This document shows, piece by piece, positions 16,501 to 24,479 of a DNA stretch of 64,000 nucleotides. Made by a program: the position numbers and the translations under genes. The stretch's first letter is position 1, and each line of letters begins with the position of its first letter. The stretch comes from an uncultured Cellvibrio sp. GTDB lineage: Bacteria > Pseudomonadota > Gammaproteobacteria > Pseudomonadales > Cellvibrionaceae. The DNA lies in contig CAMLKG010000003.1 of the NCBI GenBank assembly GCA_946480695.1, positions 124,001 through 188,000 of the forward strand, in the 5' to 3' direction. The notes beneath the pieces were generated by a model, which was not told the DNA's origin, did not search any database, and saw only the letters and a program-made list of their open reading frames with translations.

Positions 16501-19226
16501 TCCCACCACCAGCGCCAGCCGATTTCATAAACATTAATTTCCACACTGCGATTGGCTTCAGCCTTGCCATCGGCACCCAAGGTCTGGATTAGCACAGGAT
16601 GGTCTTCATCGCGCCCGATCGAATCCATATATCCACTTCCTTTAGCGATATTGAGCCCTACCCAATGTTCAAATGGCAGCAACTCATAAGGGCGCAGGAT
16701 AGTGCTGAAGTTTCCGCTTTCTTCAAATACACGCGTTGTAAATGATGCGGTTAATTTTCCGGGCGGCGGCGAGGACAGGTTTACGTCCAATTTAAAACTG
16801 GCATTGCCTTGCTCATCCAATTTCCCGTCCAGGACTTTTTGTGTGCTGCCGGAAAATGTCCGCACCGGATCATCAAAGGTAAATTGCTCAAAGCCGGCGA
16901 ATAACGATTTGCGCGCAAACAAACGCAACTCCGAATCCACTTTGAGATTTTTTGCAGTCGCACCTTGTAACCATTGCGCATAAAGCGAAACATCCATCGG
17001 CATATTGGCGGTGCGTAAGGGCGTTTCTTCCGGAGTCAATTCCACTTTTAAACGATTCGGCACCACCATTTCGATTTTCAAAATCTGGTCGAAGTAACGA
17101 TTACCCACATGCACCACCGCACGATAATTTCCCGTCGGCGCCGTTTCTTCGGTTTTTAATGTGAAGGTATAAAAATCGTTGACGGGTTGCACATTGGTTT
17201 GGCTGGTAACTTTTTTTCCGCTGGGATCAAATAAATCCAACGTTACCGGATGGTTGGCGGGTAACTGTTGGGTTTTATCTTCCAGAATAAATGTGAGGAA
17301 AATGTCATCGCCGGGACGCCACACATCGCGCTCACCATAGAGGAACCCCTTTAACCCGCCCTTGATATGTTCACCGCTCACATCAAATTGATTGGTCGGC
17401 AGCGCTTCACTATTACGCAAGCGCAAATATCCGATTTGTTTGCCATTTTTGGCCTCAAGGTAAAAGGGAGTACCGTCGGTGGTCAGTTGCAACATACCGT
17501 AGCCGTCGGTGGTGCCGGTACCAATTGGCTGGCGCTGGAAGTTAAAAGCGGTAATTTCTGTTCCACCCATAGGCTTGGCCGAATTTAATTCGGTGCTAAT
17601 GATGTGGAGCTGGTTGTCATCCGCCCGCTTGGCCATTAAACCGAGATTGGAAACAATGAAATTACGCGCGCTGGAAATTTCATCGCCGTAATAATAATAG
17701 GTGTCATCACAGGGATTATTACGCTCGCTGTAATTGTAATAGCCTTGCGATTGGTAATATTGCTGGTACCAGGCCGGTTCTTCACCGCGCTCGTAATAGC
17801 TTTCACCTTCGGTATTTTCCGGCATTTTGGTAACCGGCTCATTGGGGCGCGGCTGATCGCAAGAGTAAACAGAATTGCTGCGATCGATGCGCAATTCCAA
17901 ACGTACCAGACCATCGGGATGCTGCGCCATTAATTCGGTGAGATCCAGGTTAAAGCGTTGTATGCCCGCGCGTGGAATTTCAGGCAAGCTCAAGGTTTTC
18001 CGCCATAAATAACGGCCGGTATCGGTCGCCGCGTAAGCGGCGGTTAACGCATAATCCTGTAAATATTGGCCAACATTATTGGCAAACACTTTAAAGGCGA
18101 TGACTTGTACGGAATCCACACCCGCCGCTTCAAAAGGTACGGAAATTTGGCTCGCTGGTGGCAAAATCGATGTCTTGCCCACAAAGCGAACCAGGGGTTT
18201 TACCAATTGCAAAACAACTTTTTGTTGATAATCGCTACCCAGGCTTTTTTGCTTATCGTTACTCACCGCCGCGTTGATCACCAAATCCAGTTCACCACTG
18301 GGAATTTGTTCCAGGGTATGGCGAATTACACTTCCATCCACTACTGCGCTCACCGGTTTGCCACCCAGGGTAATTAAACCATTCAGGTTTTGGTGGGCGT
18401 CCAGTTCCTCGGAAAATTGAATTTCAATCGCCGCATTTGGCTCGCGAATGACTTGTACACCCGTTACCTGGAATACTTTTTTTGCCGGAATTTCCACATC
18501 GCGCGCACCCTTATCGGTCGAATCCAGGGCTGCGCCATCCCACTCCAAATGAATATTGCCGGTTGTATCGTTCCGCCCTATACCGGTGATTAAAAAATTG
18601 TGCGTCTTTTTATCCAGTTCCTGCGTCCAAACGGGGTCAACCTTTTGCCTGTTAACCCGTACGGCGAGGATCTTTTTTACGCTTTGCAATTCAGCAGTAT
18701 CCGCAGTGGTGACACTACCGCGCAGTTGCATTTGTTCTTCGTCGCTTTCCATCACGCCCAGGCTATCCACCTTTAAATCAAAGGCCTGTTTGATGGTGCG
18801 GACTTCAAATGCAAAATCTTCCAGCGATTGTTCAATGCCTTGCAAACCTTTCGCGCGCAGGCGCACGCGAATAGGGGTATCACCCGGCAAACGCCCGGCG
18901 GGCTGGATGCGCAAATCGGTCGTTGACGTGAATGTGAGGTTGACAGGGATTTTGGTGTCCAGCGCAATCAATTTGGAATCAAACGCGGTATTCACCTGTT
19001 CGGCATCGACCACCGGATGGGTAAAGCGGATATACATGGGCGCTTCGGCGGCGATCCAGCGTTTGGGGTAATCAGCGATATGTGCCTCCCAACCCGAGGC
19101 TGCTTCATCCACGGCTTCCGCTGCTTCCGATTGGTCCTTTGCCCGCTCGGGCGCGGATTTATCGCAAGCACCGAGCAATAAACTTAATATTGCAATTACA
19201 CACCATGAAACCCATTGAATACGCAT
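13572..19226 (-). CDS. Bacterial alpha-2-macroglobulin family lipoprotein with thioester
   Basis: An 1,884-residue lipoprotein: the signal peptide ends LLLGAC about 20 residues after the ATG at 19226. This start is preferred over one 19 codons upstream because it gives a proper lipobox. The body has macroglobulin-like domains, including the MG2-type segments GFLYGERDVWRPGDDIFLTF and DPSGKKV. The intact thioester motif GCIEQ has its Cys at residue 1418, followed by the helical thioester domain and a receptor-binding-like end. Such YfhM-type proteins sit in the periplasm and are thought to trap foreign proteases that breach the outer membrane. The usual partner, penicillin-binding protein 1C, is not adjacent here. 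The gene is divergent from the LytTR regulator. Confidence 0.93.
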   Translation of the reverse strand: MRIQWVSWCVIAILSLLLGACDKSAPERAKDQSEAAEAVDEAASGWEAHIADYPKRWIAAEAPMYIRFTHPVVDAEQVNTAFDSKLIALDTKIPVNLTFTSTTDLRIQPAGRLPGDTPIRVRLRAKGLQGIEQSLEDFAFEVRTIKQAFDLKVDSLGVMESDEEQMQLRGSVTTADTAELQSVKKILAVRVNRQKVDPVWTQELDKKTHNFLITGIGRNDTTGNIHLEWDGAALDSTDKGARDVEIPAKKVFQVTGVQVIREPNAAIEIQFSEELDAHQNLNGLITLGGKPVSAVVDGSVIRHTLEQIPSGELDLVINAAVSNDKQKSLGSDYQQKVVLQLVKPLVRFVGKTSILPPASQISVPFEAAGVDSVQVIAFKVFANNVGQYLQDYALTAAYAATDTGRYLWRKTLSLPEIPRAGIQRFNLDLTELMAQHPDGLVRLELRIDRSNSVYSCDQPRPNEPVTKMPENTEGESYYERGEEPAWYQQYYQSQGYYNYSERNNPCDDTYYYYGDEISSARNFIVSNLGLMAKRADDNQLHIISTELNSAKPMGGTEITAFNFQRQPIGTGTTDGYGMLQLTTDGTPFYLEAKNGKQIGYLRLRNSEALPTNQFDVSGEHIKGGLKGFLYGERDVWRPGDDIFLTFILEDKTQQLPANHPVTLDLFDPSGKKVTSQTNVQPVNDFYTFTLKTEETAPTGNYRAVVHVGNRYFDQILKIEMVVPNRLKVELTPEETPLRTANMPMDVSLYAQWLQGATAKNLKVDSELRLFARKSLFAGFEQFTFDDPVRTFSGSTQKVLDGKLDEQGNASFKLDVNLSSPPPGKLTASFTTRVFEESGNFSTILRPYELLPFEHWVGLNIAKGSGYMDSIGRDEDHPVLIQTLGADGKAEANRSVEINVYEIGWRWWWDEEQENLAEYFNNSTHTAVHTETLVSDANGRIHWQLEKNKYDWGRHIIRVCDKDTGDMGHCAGDIVYLGWSYESANQSDSATQMMLSTDKEKYTVGDVAKVRLPKAREGRVLLSVENGSGVLHSRWLDLQPGQTDIDIPITQAMAPNVYVNLALLLPHQDRVAEAPMRLYGIVPLLVEDPATRLQPVMDVAEKVRPETEFTINVSEQSQRAMTYTLAMVDEGLLGLTNFKVPDAHANFYQREALGVRTWDLFDQVVGAYGASLERVLAVGGSDAALEAERKRRERRFPPVVTFLGAFELAAGETREHKITLPPYMGSVRVMLVAGDTASNKKKNEATSAYGSVEKTVTVTQPVTLFATLPRVLGPGESVNLPVNVFVSEANIRDVNISVEANEIFTVEKGAATLNFSEPGDAIANLQLKVNDRLGKGWVKITARSGDEFATQEIYIDSRAANPPTTVWESKLLQPGETWQSPLTANGMVGTNKAALEVSTLPPLNLDERLEYLIGYPHGCIEQTTSAVFPQLRLAKLVNLTDAQKAKIDNNIAAGIKRLTGFQHASGGFAYWPGDGYVNEWASSYAGHFLLEAKRAGYAVPKNVLDNWLKYQSSAARNPQIAGNYYDEMVLAYRLYTLALADKAELPAMNRLRETFKTQASSPADHRMPARWLLAMGYQHIGLKDAAQDVLGPLSNTVPSYKDAGYTYGSDMRDRGLLLATLVRVNGDKELTWQVAGQVAKDLSSDHWYSTQSIAWALLAMSEFAAANSSANGIKFAVQQPGESTWITQGSNHAFFKMAISDPQITVRNDHDKPIRVLVSNRGIPANLEEAPGNNGLTMVVNFLTLDNKPLNVEQLPQGQDFVAEVTVRGEFDQLLASNIENIALTAVVPSGWQIRNERLEGAQMPKGIDYMDIRDDRVLAYFSLWRDYYWSYRYQDRNQTSVTLRIILNASYAGKFYLPGWHASAMYNERIYSRSGGYWVEVVAK

Positions 19227-19625
19227 AGTGAATCCCTGTTTTGATCTGGTTTGGTTGAGGTTCTTACAAAGCGGGCAACTCACCCGCCATCATCTCCGTT
19301 TGTTGCAACACTGTTTCCATCGCCAGCAACTCATATCAGGCGATAGCCAAATTGGCGCGAAGCAGGTTTCATAATAACTTTTAATTTGACTTTGGCATTA
19401 TGGTCCAATCGATGGACAGGTTCTTCCCTCAGGTTGAGGCAGGACCACACCAGCTCGCGCGGTTTCTTCTTGCCCGTGCATGATAGGAGAAAATGGCGTG
19501 TAAAAGACACCCTAGGGCAGTGGTCCGGCGTATATCGAAATGTGATAGCCGTTGACTCAGGAATGGAGAGGAATAGAATTTCGGGCATTTCCTCTGACCC
19601 TGAACGCCGATGGCCTGGACCCGTT
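19227..19625. other. Divergent control region between the macroglobulin and LytTR genes
   Basis: About 400 bases that must hold the promoters of both divergent genes. No confident operator or LytTR repeat pair was recognised. The one notable element is a 20-codon leader frame described separately. The LytTR frame itself is open through most of the region, so its start may lie upstream of 19626. Confidence 0.5.
19493..19555 (+). CDS. Possible leader peptide before the LytTR gene
   Basis: A 20-codon frame starting at ATG 19493 with a perfect AGGAGA three bases upstream, encoding a basic, Arg/Lys-rich peptide (MACKRHPRAVVRR...). It stops eight bases before the ATG at 19563, one of the candidate starts of the LytTR regulator. 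It may set regulator translation or be a chance frame. Confidence 0.25.
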   Translation: MACKRHPRAVVRRISKCDSR

Positions 19626-20474
19626 ATGGCTAATCCCACATCATTTTTCCATTATGTTCCACTCGGTTTACACGGCCGCGAGATCAGCGCGTCAGTGGTG
19701 GGTTGGGGCGGTTATATGGTGGTGCTCAGTTGTTATTGCACTCTCTATCAAGCCTTGTTGATGCCCACGCCGCCGGACTTTATTGGCTCATTGGTCTGGG
19801 CGGTGCGGGAATGGATACTGTGGTTATTGATTACGCCGCTGGTGTTTAAACGCTTGCGCTGCAATACCAATGGCAGCCTGTCCGGTTATTTGCGCATCGG
19901 TGCCATCATCCTCATGGCAATGGTATCCCTTCGTGTCAGTGTGGATGTGCTTACCGATACGCGTAGCGCCGTTGCGAGCGCGATGATTTTTGTGCCGCGT
20001 TACATTGCGGCAGTGGCGGTGGTCCTCTCCTTGTGGCATATCTATCTATTCAAATCGCTGGCCGCCCAGGCGTCCAGGCCATCGGCACCGGCGCTGCCCG
20101 AGCCGCCGGTTGATGCAAAGCCGGAAAGTAAACCCGCCTATCCTTCGGTGATCCTGGTCAGTAAAGGTAGCGACCAGTGCCTGTTACCAATAAATAAACT
20201 CGAGTGCATCGTGGCCGCGCGCAATTATGTTGAGTTATTTGCGGATGGCGACCGGCCCTACTTGCTGCGTATGACCATGAACGATGTACAGGCCCTTTTA
20301 CCACCCGCCGATTTTGTCCGTATCCACCGTTCGCATATCGTCAACATCCACGCCATCGAACGCATCAAACGTCAGCCTTCCGGTAACGACCTGGTCCGTT
20401 TACGCAGCGGGCGGGAATTAAATATCGGGCGCAAATTCAAGGAAGCGCTCGATCAGTTTGACGTGATCAATTAG
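19626..20474 (+). CDS. Membrane-anchored LytTR-family transcription regulator
   Basis: A protein of 282 residues from ATG 19626. Four hydrophobic segments in the first 140 residues form a membrane domain. A Pro/Ala/Lys linker follows, then a C-terminal LytTR DNA-binding domain (about residues 180-282) with KLECIVAARNYVELFADG, DFVRIHRSHIVNI and LRSGRELNIGRKFKEAL. Membrane LytTR proteins bind direct repeats near their own or neighbouring promoters. A start at ATG 19563 would add 21 residues; neither has a convincing ribosome site. It ends about 100 bases before the aldehyde oxidase operon on the same strand and may regulate it; that link is by position only. Confidence 0.85.
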   Translation: MANPTSFFHYVPLGLHGREISASVVGWGGYMVVLSCYCTLYQALLMPTPPDFIGSLVWAVREWILWLLITPLVFKRLRCNTNGSLSGYLRIGAIILMAMVSLRVSVDVLTDTRSAVASAMIFVPRYIAAVAVVLSLWHIYLFKSLAAQASRPSAPALPEPPVDAKPESKPAYPSVILVSKGSDQCLLPINKLECIVAARNYVELFADGDRPYLLRMTMNDVQALLPPADFVRIHRSHIVNIHAIERIKRQPSGNDLVRLRSGRELNIGRKFKEALDQFDVIN

Positions 20475-20572
20475 TTCGTCCCGTCATCTGGTCAATTGTC
20501 CCAAGCCTGTGGCACGGGGCTTTACTCACCGTTGTAATAGCGACACTTCTGTTCCTGCCGGAGGTGTTACGC

Positions 20573-21193
20573 ATGTCAGATAACGAAAATAAACCCTTGT
20601 CCTTAAGCCGCCGGCGCTTCTTTCGCGCGTCTGCCGGCGGTGCGGCCCTAATGGCAGGCCAGGGTGCCTTGACCGCCAAGGCTGACGCACCGGATCAAGC
20701 TAAACCGCGGGATGCCCGCGCGCTTGTGCCCATTACCCTGCGGGTTAACCAACGCACCTATGAGGTGAAGGTGGATGTCCGTACCAGTCTGCTGGATACC
20801 CTGCGCGAACACTTGCACCTGACCGGTACCAGGAAAGGCTGTGACCACGGCCAGTGCGGCGCGTGTACGGTGATGCTTAATGGCCGGACGGTGGCCGCCT
20901 GCCTGACCCTGGCGGTGACTGCCCAAGGGCAGGATATCCGTACCATTGAGGGCCTGGCACCGGGTGATACCGAGCTGCATCCACTGCAAGCGGCCTTTAT
21001 CAAGCACGATGCCTTCCAATGTGGTTACTGCACCTCGGGCCAGATTATGGCCGGATTGCAGTGCATTGAGAGTGGCCTGGCCACATCCCCCGAATCCATC
21101 CGCGAGGCCATGAGTGGCAACCTGTGCCGCTGCGCAGCCTATCCCAATATCCTGGCCGCCATTGCGGACGCCGCCAAAGCGATGGGGGGCTGA
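20573..21193 (+). CDS. paoA: Periplasmic aldehyde oxidase, 2Fe-2S subunit (PaoA-like)
   Basis: A 206-residue protein with a Tat signal (SRRRFFRASAGGAALMAG), so it is exported folded with its cofactors. Two [2Fe-2S] domains follow: CDHGQCGACTVMLNGRTVAAC and the CGYCTSGQ ... CRCAAY set. This is the electron-transfer subunit of xanthine-oxidase-family molybdenum enzymes. The start at 20573 has a textbook GGAGG eight bases upstream. It begins a tightly packed three-gene operon (stop to next ATG, two bases). In Escherichia coli the PaoABC enzyme detoxifies aromatic aldehydes in the periplasm, which fits a lignocellulose degrader. Confidence 0.93.
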   Translation: MSDNENKPLSLSRRRFFRASAGGAALMAGQGALTAKADAPDQAKPRDARALVPITLRVNQRTYEVKVDVRTSLLDTLREHLHLTGTRKGCDHGQCGACTVMLNGRTVAACLTLAVTAQGQDIRTIEGLAPGDTELHPLQAAFIKHDAFQCGYCTSGQIMAGLQCIESGLATSPESIREAMSGNLCRCAAYPNILAAIADAAKAMGG

Positions 21194-21195
21194 GG

Positions 21196-22200
21196 ATGCA
21201 ACCTTTCCATCACTTCCGGATAAACACGGTGGAGGAAGCGGTACAACTGGCCCACGAAGCACACCAGCGTGGCCAGGCGGTTCGTTACCTTGCCGGTGGC
21301 ACCACTTTGGTGGACCTGATGCGCCTGGAGGTTCTCAACCCGCTGGTGGTTATTGACCTGGGTAATCTGCGGGCAGGCAATGCAGCGCCAGCACAGGTGC
21401 ACGGCGGTCGCTTGAGTTTGAATGCGTTCGCGTCCATGGCCGAGGTGGTACGGGACCCGGTGGTACGCCGCCATGTACCGGTTGTTGCCGAATCACTGGC
21501 GCAGGCGGCCAGCCAACAGATTCGCAATATGGCATCGCTGGGCGGCAATCTCTTGCAGGAAACCCGCTGCCCCTATTATCGCGACACCGCCTGGGACGCG
21601 TGCAACCGGCGCAACCCCGGCTCCGGTTGTGCCGCGCTGGATGGCGCAAATCGCCAGCACGCCTTGCTTGGCGGCAATAACACCTGCGTGGCCACCTATC
21701 CCGGCGACCTGGCGCAAGCCCTGATTGCGCTGGATGCCCACCTGGCAATCCACGGACCGGCGGGGCACCGGCAGCTTGCTGTGGCTGACCTGTATGGTGT
21801 TGAGCCCTATCCGGGTAACCCGCAATTGCAACCGGCTGAACTGATCAGCGCGATCCATCTTCCCTTGGGGGACCATACGCGCCGTTCCTGCTATGTGAAG
21901 GTGCGTGACCGCAGCAGTTTTGCTTTTGCCCTGGCTTCGGCAGCAGTCGCGCTGAGGCTGGATCGTGACCGTGTGGGGGAGGCGCGTATCGCCCTGGGTG
22001 GTGTAGCCACTATGCCCTGGCGGGCGAGCCAAGCTGAGCAATTCCTGGTTGGCAAACGCCTTGATGAGGCAACCGCCGAAGCCGCCGGTCATGTGGCTTT
22101 TGCCGGAAGCCGCCCATTATCCGACAACGGATTCAAGGTAGCGCTGGGTATACAGACCCTGACCCGCGCCTTGCTACAAGCCCAAGCCATGGAGGTCTAA
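21196..22200 (+). CDS. paoB: Periplasmic aldehyde oxidase, FAD subunit (PaoB-like)
   Basis: A 334-residue FAD-binding subunit with the FAD motifs RYLAGGTTLVDLM and MASLGGNLLQETRC. The extra Cys set CPYYRD...CNRRNPGSGC...TC marks the PaoB/hydroxybenzoyl-CoA-reductase-type insertion that binds a [4Fe-4S] cluster. It has no own signal and is probably exported together with the Tat-tagged PaoA subunit. The ATG at 21196 follows the paoA stop by two bases with TGAGG just upstream. Confidence 0.93.
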   Translation: MQPFHHFRINTVEEAVQLAHEAHQRGQAVRYLAGGTTLVDLMRLEVLNPLVVIDLGNLRAGNAAPAQVHGGRLSLNAFASMAEVVRDPVVRRHVPVVAESLAQAASQQIRNMASLGGNLLQETRCPYYRDTAWDACNRRNPGSGCAALDGANRQHALLGGNNTCVATYPGDLAQALIALDAHLAIHGPAGHRQLAVADLYGVEPYPGNPQLQPAELISAIHLPLGDHTRRSCYVKVRDRSSFAFALASAAVALRLDRDRVGEARIALGGVATMPWRASQAEQFLVGKRLDEATAEAAGHVAFAGSRPLSDNGFKVALGIQTLTRALLQAQAMEV

Positions 22201-22202
22201 CC

Positions 22203-24395
22203 ATGTCCGCTGAATCAGTTATACCCCTTATTGGTGCACCCTTGCCACGCGTCGACGGGCGCCTGAAAGTCACGGGTAAAGCGCCTTATGCAGAAGACCT
22301 GCCGGTGAAAAACCTGGCTTACGGGCATCTGGTCACCAGCCGTATTGCTCGCGGGCGCATTACGAGTATGGACACCAGCACCGCCAAAGCGCTGCCGGGT
22401 GTCCTCGCCATTTACACCTGGCAGGACGTGAAAGGTAAATTCAAACCTACGACTTCCCAGGGCAAAGGCGGCTACGGTCCCTCGACTTTTTTCCCGCTGC
22501 AAGGCGACCGGATTGCCTACGCCGGGCAGATCATCGGTTTTGTGGTGGCAGAAACGGCGGAAACCGCGCAGGAAGCTGCGCGCCGGGTTGTCGTGGAATA
22601 TGCCACCGAACCTGCAGCAGCCAGTTTTGGGTCGCCCCATGGCCGTACCTTGACGGTTGAAGAGGCTGGCGGCGGTAAGGGTAATATCACCAAGGGCGAT
22701 GTGACTGCCGCATTGCGTACGGCGGCGCAGGTAGTCGAGGCGGATTACGAAACCTCGGGGCAGGTCCACGCAGCCATGGAGTTGTATTCCTCCACCTGCT
22801 ACTGGGAGGAGGGAAAGCTGGTCTTTCACGAGCCCAGCCAATGGCTGGGCGTTAAACAATATGGACTGGCGGAGCAGTTCGGCCTGAACCCGGACGATGT
22901 CATTATCCGCAGTCCCTATGTGGGCGGCGGTTTTGGCGGCAAGGGCGCGTTAACGCCGCGCATGGCCCTTGCGGCCCTGGCTGCCAGGGAATTAAAACGC
23001 CCGATCCGTTCCACCGATACGCGCAGCCAGGGGTTTATTACCATCGGCCACCGCGCGGAGACTCGCCATCGCCTTGTGCTGGCCGCAGGCGAAAACGGCG
23101 CCTTGACCGCCTACCGGCATGAAAGCTGGGAATCCACTTCACGTCACGACCTGGTTTCCATGAACGGCAGCCACAACACCGCGCGACTCTATGATTGTCC
23201 CAATATTGAAACCCGCTTGAATGTCACAGAGGTGGATCGCGCAACGCCCTCAGCCATGCGTTCGCCCCCGGAAGTACCCTTTGTTTTTCCCATCGAATGC
23301 GCCATGGACGAACTGGCTTACAAACTGGGAATGGACCCGGTCGAACTCCGGCTGCGCAATGAGCCGAAAGTGGACCCGGTAAACGGCAACCCCTTTACCA
23401 GTCGCTCATTGGCGGAATGCTATCGCCAGGCCGCAGAGCAATTCGGCTGGCGCAAACGCGACCCGCGTCCGGGACGGATGCGCGCCGGGGACTGGCAATT
23501 GGGATGGGGCTGCGCGTCCACCTTGTATCCCACCTATTTTGGGCCGGGAACCGCGCGAGTGAGTATCAGCCCGCACGGCAAGGTCCAGGTCAGTGTTGCC
23601 AGCCACGATATAGGCACCGGGGCTTACACCGTGTTGGCGCAGATCGCTGCGGAGGCATTGGCGGTACCGGTATCGGTGGTGACGGTGGAGTTGGGCGATA
23701 GCCGTTTGCCGCCTGCCCCTTGCTCGGGTGGCTCCATGACCACCGGCGTCATCGGCTCAGCCATTACAACGGCCTGCACTACCATTCGCCGCAAACTGGG
23801 CGGCCAACCGGGCAATATTCTGGATTTATTAGCCCTGTCGGGCCTGGGTGCTATCGAGGAACTGGGCCAGTGGTTACCCCCGGGTGCCAAACAGGAGGCC
23901 ATGGCCGCCCTATACCAGGGGCGGCTACAGGCTGGCGGCGGCGCCTGGATGGAAGGTCGGACGGCATATTCCTTCGGTGCACATTTTGTGGAAGTCGCCG
24001 TCCACCGGCTGACCCGCGAGATTCGTATGCGCCGCAGTGTGAGCGCCTTTGCCGCGGGTCGGATCATCAACGAACGCACCGCTCGCAGCCAATTGATGGG
24101 AGGCGTCATTTGGGGTATCAGCTCGGCCTTGCACGAAAAGCTGGAGCTGGACCCACACCACGCCCGTTACGTGAATGACAACCTTGGGGAATACCTCATC
24201 TCCACGCATGCGGATATCGGCACAGTGGATATCATCCTGGTGCCGGAAGTGGACGACACCCTCGGGTCCATCGGCGTCAAAGGCGTGGGTGAATTGGGCA
24301 ATGTCGGGATGGACGCGGCCGTAGCCAACGCCGTTTTCCACGCAACCGGCAAACGTATCCGCCGCTTGCCAATTCGTATTGATGATTTGATTTAG
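22203..24395 (+). CDS. paoC: Periplasmic aldehyde oxidase, molybdenum subunit (PaoC-like)
   Basis: A 730-residue molybdopterin-binding catalytic subunit of the xanthine oxidase family. It starts in the family way (IGAPLPRVDGRLKVTGKAPYAEDL), has the GGGFGGKG Mo-cofactor loop, the PSAMRSPPEVP substrate-site segment and the active-site Glu in GVKGVGELGN near the C-terminus. It would oxidise aldehydes to acids with water as oxygen source. The operon stops here: the XdhC-like maturation chaperone PaoD that usually follows is absent from the window, so sulfuration of the cofactor must be served from elsewhere. Confidence 0.93.
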   Translation: MSAESVIPLIGAPLPRVDGRLKVTGKAPYAEDLPVKNLAYGHLVTSRIARGRITSMDTSTAKALPGVLAIYTWQDVKGKFKPTTSQGKGGYGPSTFFPLQGDRIAYAGQIIGFVVAETAETAQEAARRVVVEYATEPAAASFGSPHGRTLTVEEAGGGKGNITKGDVTAALRTAAQVVEADYETSGQVHAAMELYSSTCYWEEGKLVFHEPSQWLGVKQYGLAEQFGLNPDDVIIRSPYVGGGFGGKGALTPRMALAALAARELKRPIRSTDTRSQGFITIGHRAETRHRLVLAAGENGALTAYRHESWESTSRHDLVSMNGSHNTARLYDCPNIETRLNVTEVDRATPSAMRSPPEVPFVFPIECAMDELAYKLGMDPVELRLRNEPKVDPVNGNPFTSRSLAECYRQAAEQFGWRKRDPRPGRMRAGDWQLGWGCASTLYPTYFGPGTARVSISPHGKVQVSVASHDIGTGAYTVLAQIAAEALAVPVSVVTVELGDSRLPPAPCSGGSMTTGVIGSAITTACTTIRRKLGGQPGNILDLLALSGLGAIEELGQWLPPGAKQEAMAALYQGRLQAGGGAWMEGRTAYSFGAHFVEVAVHRLTREIRMRRSVSAFAAGRIINERTARSQLMGGVIWGISSALHEKLELDPHHARYVNDNLGEYLISTHADIGTVDIILVPEVDDTLGSIGVKGVGELGNVGMDAAVANAVFHATGKRIRRLPIRIDDLI

Positions 24396-24428
24396 GCCAT
24401 CAGGGGAGAGGTTTACGAAATTGCCAAT

Positions 24429-24463
24429 AAAAAAGCCATCCGATGCCAATGGGATGGCTTTTT
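24429..24463. terminator. Bidirectional terminator between paoC and the decarboxylase gene
   Basis: A 12-bp stem (AAAAAGCCATCC with GGATGGCTTTTT) and a T-run on each strand. It lies between two convergent genes and can end both transcripts. Confidence 0.85.
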
Positions 24464-24479
24464 CGTCCTTCAGGAAAAC

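Noticed and set aside
18066..18593. Plus-strand frames inside the macroglobulin gene
   Set aside because: Antisense shadows of a well-supported 5.7-kb gene.
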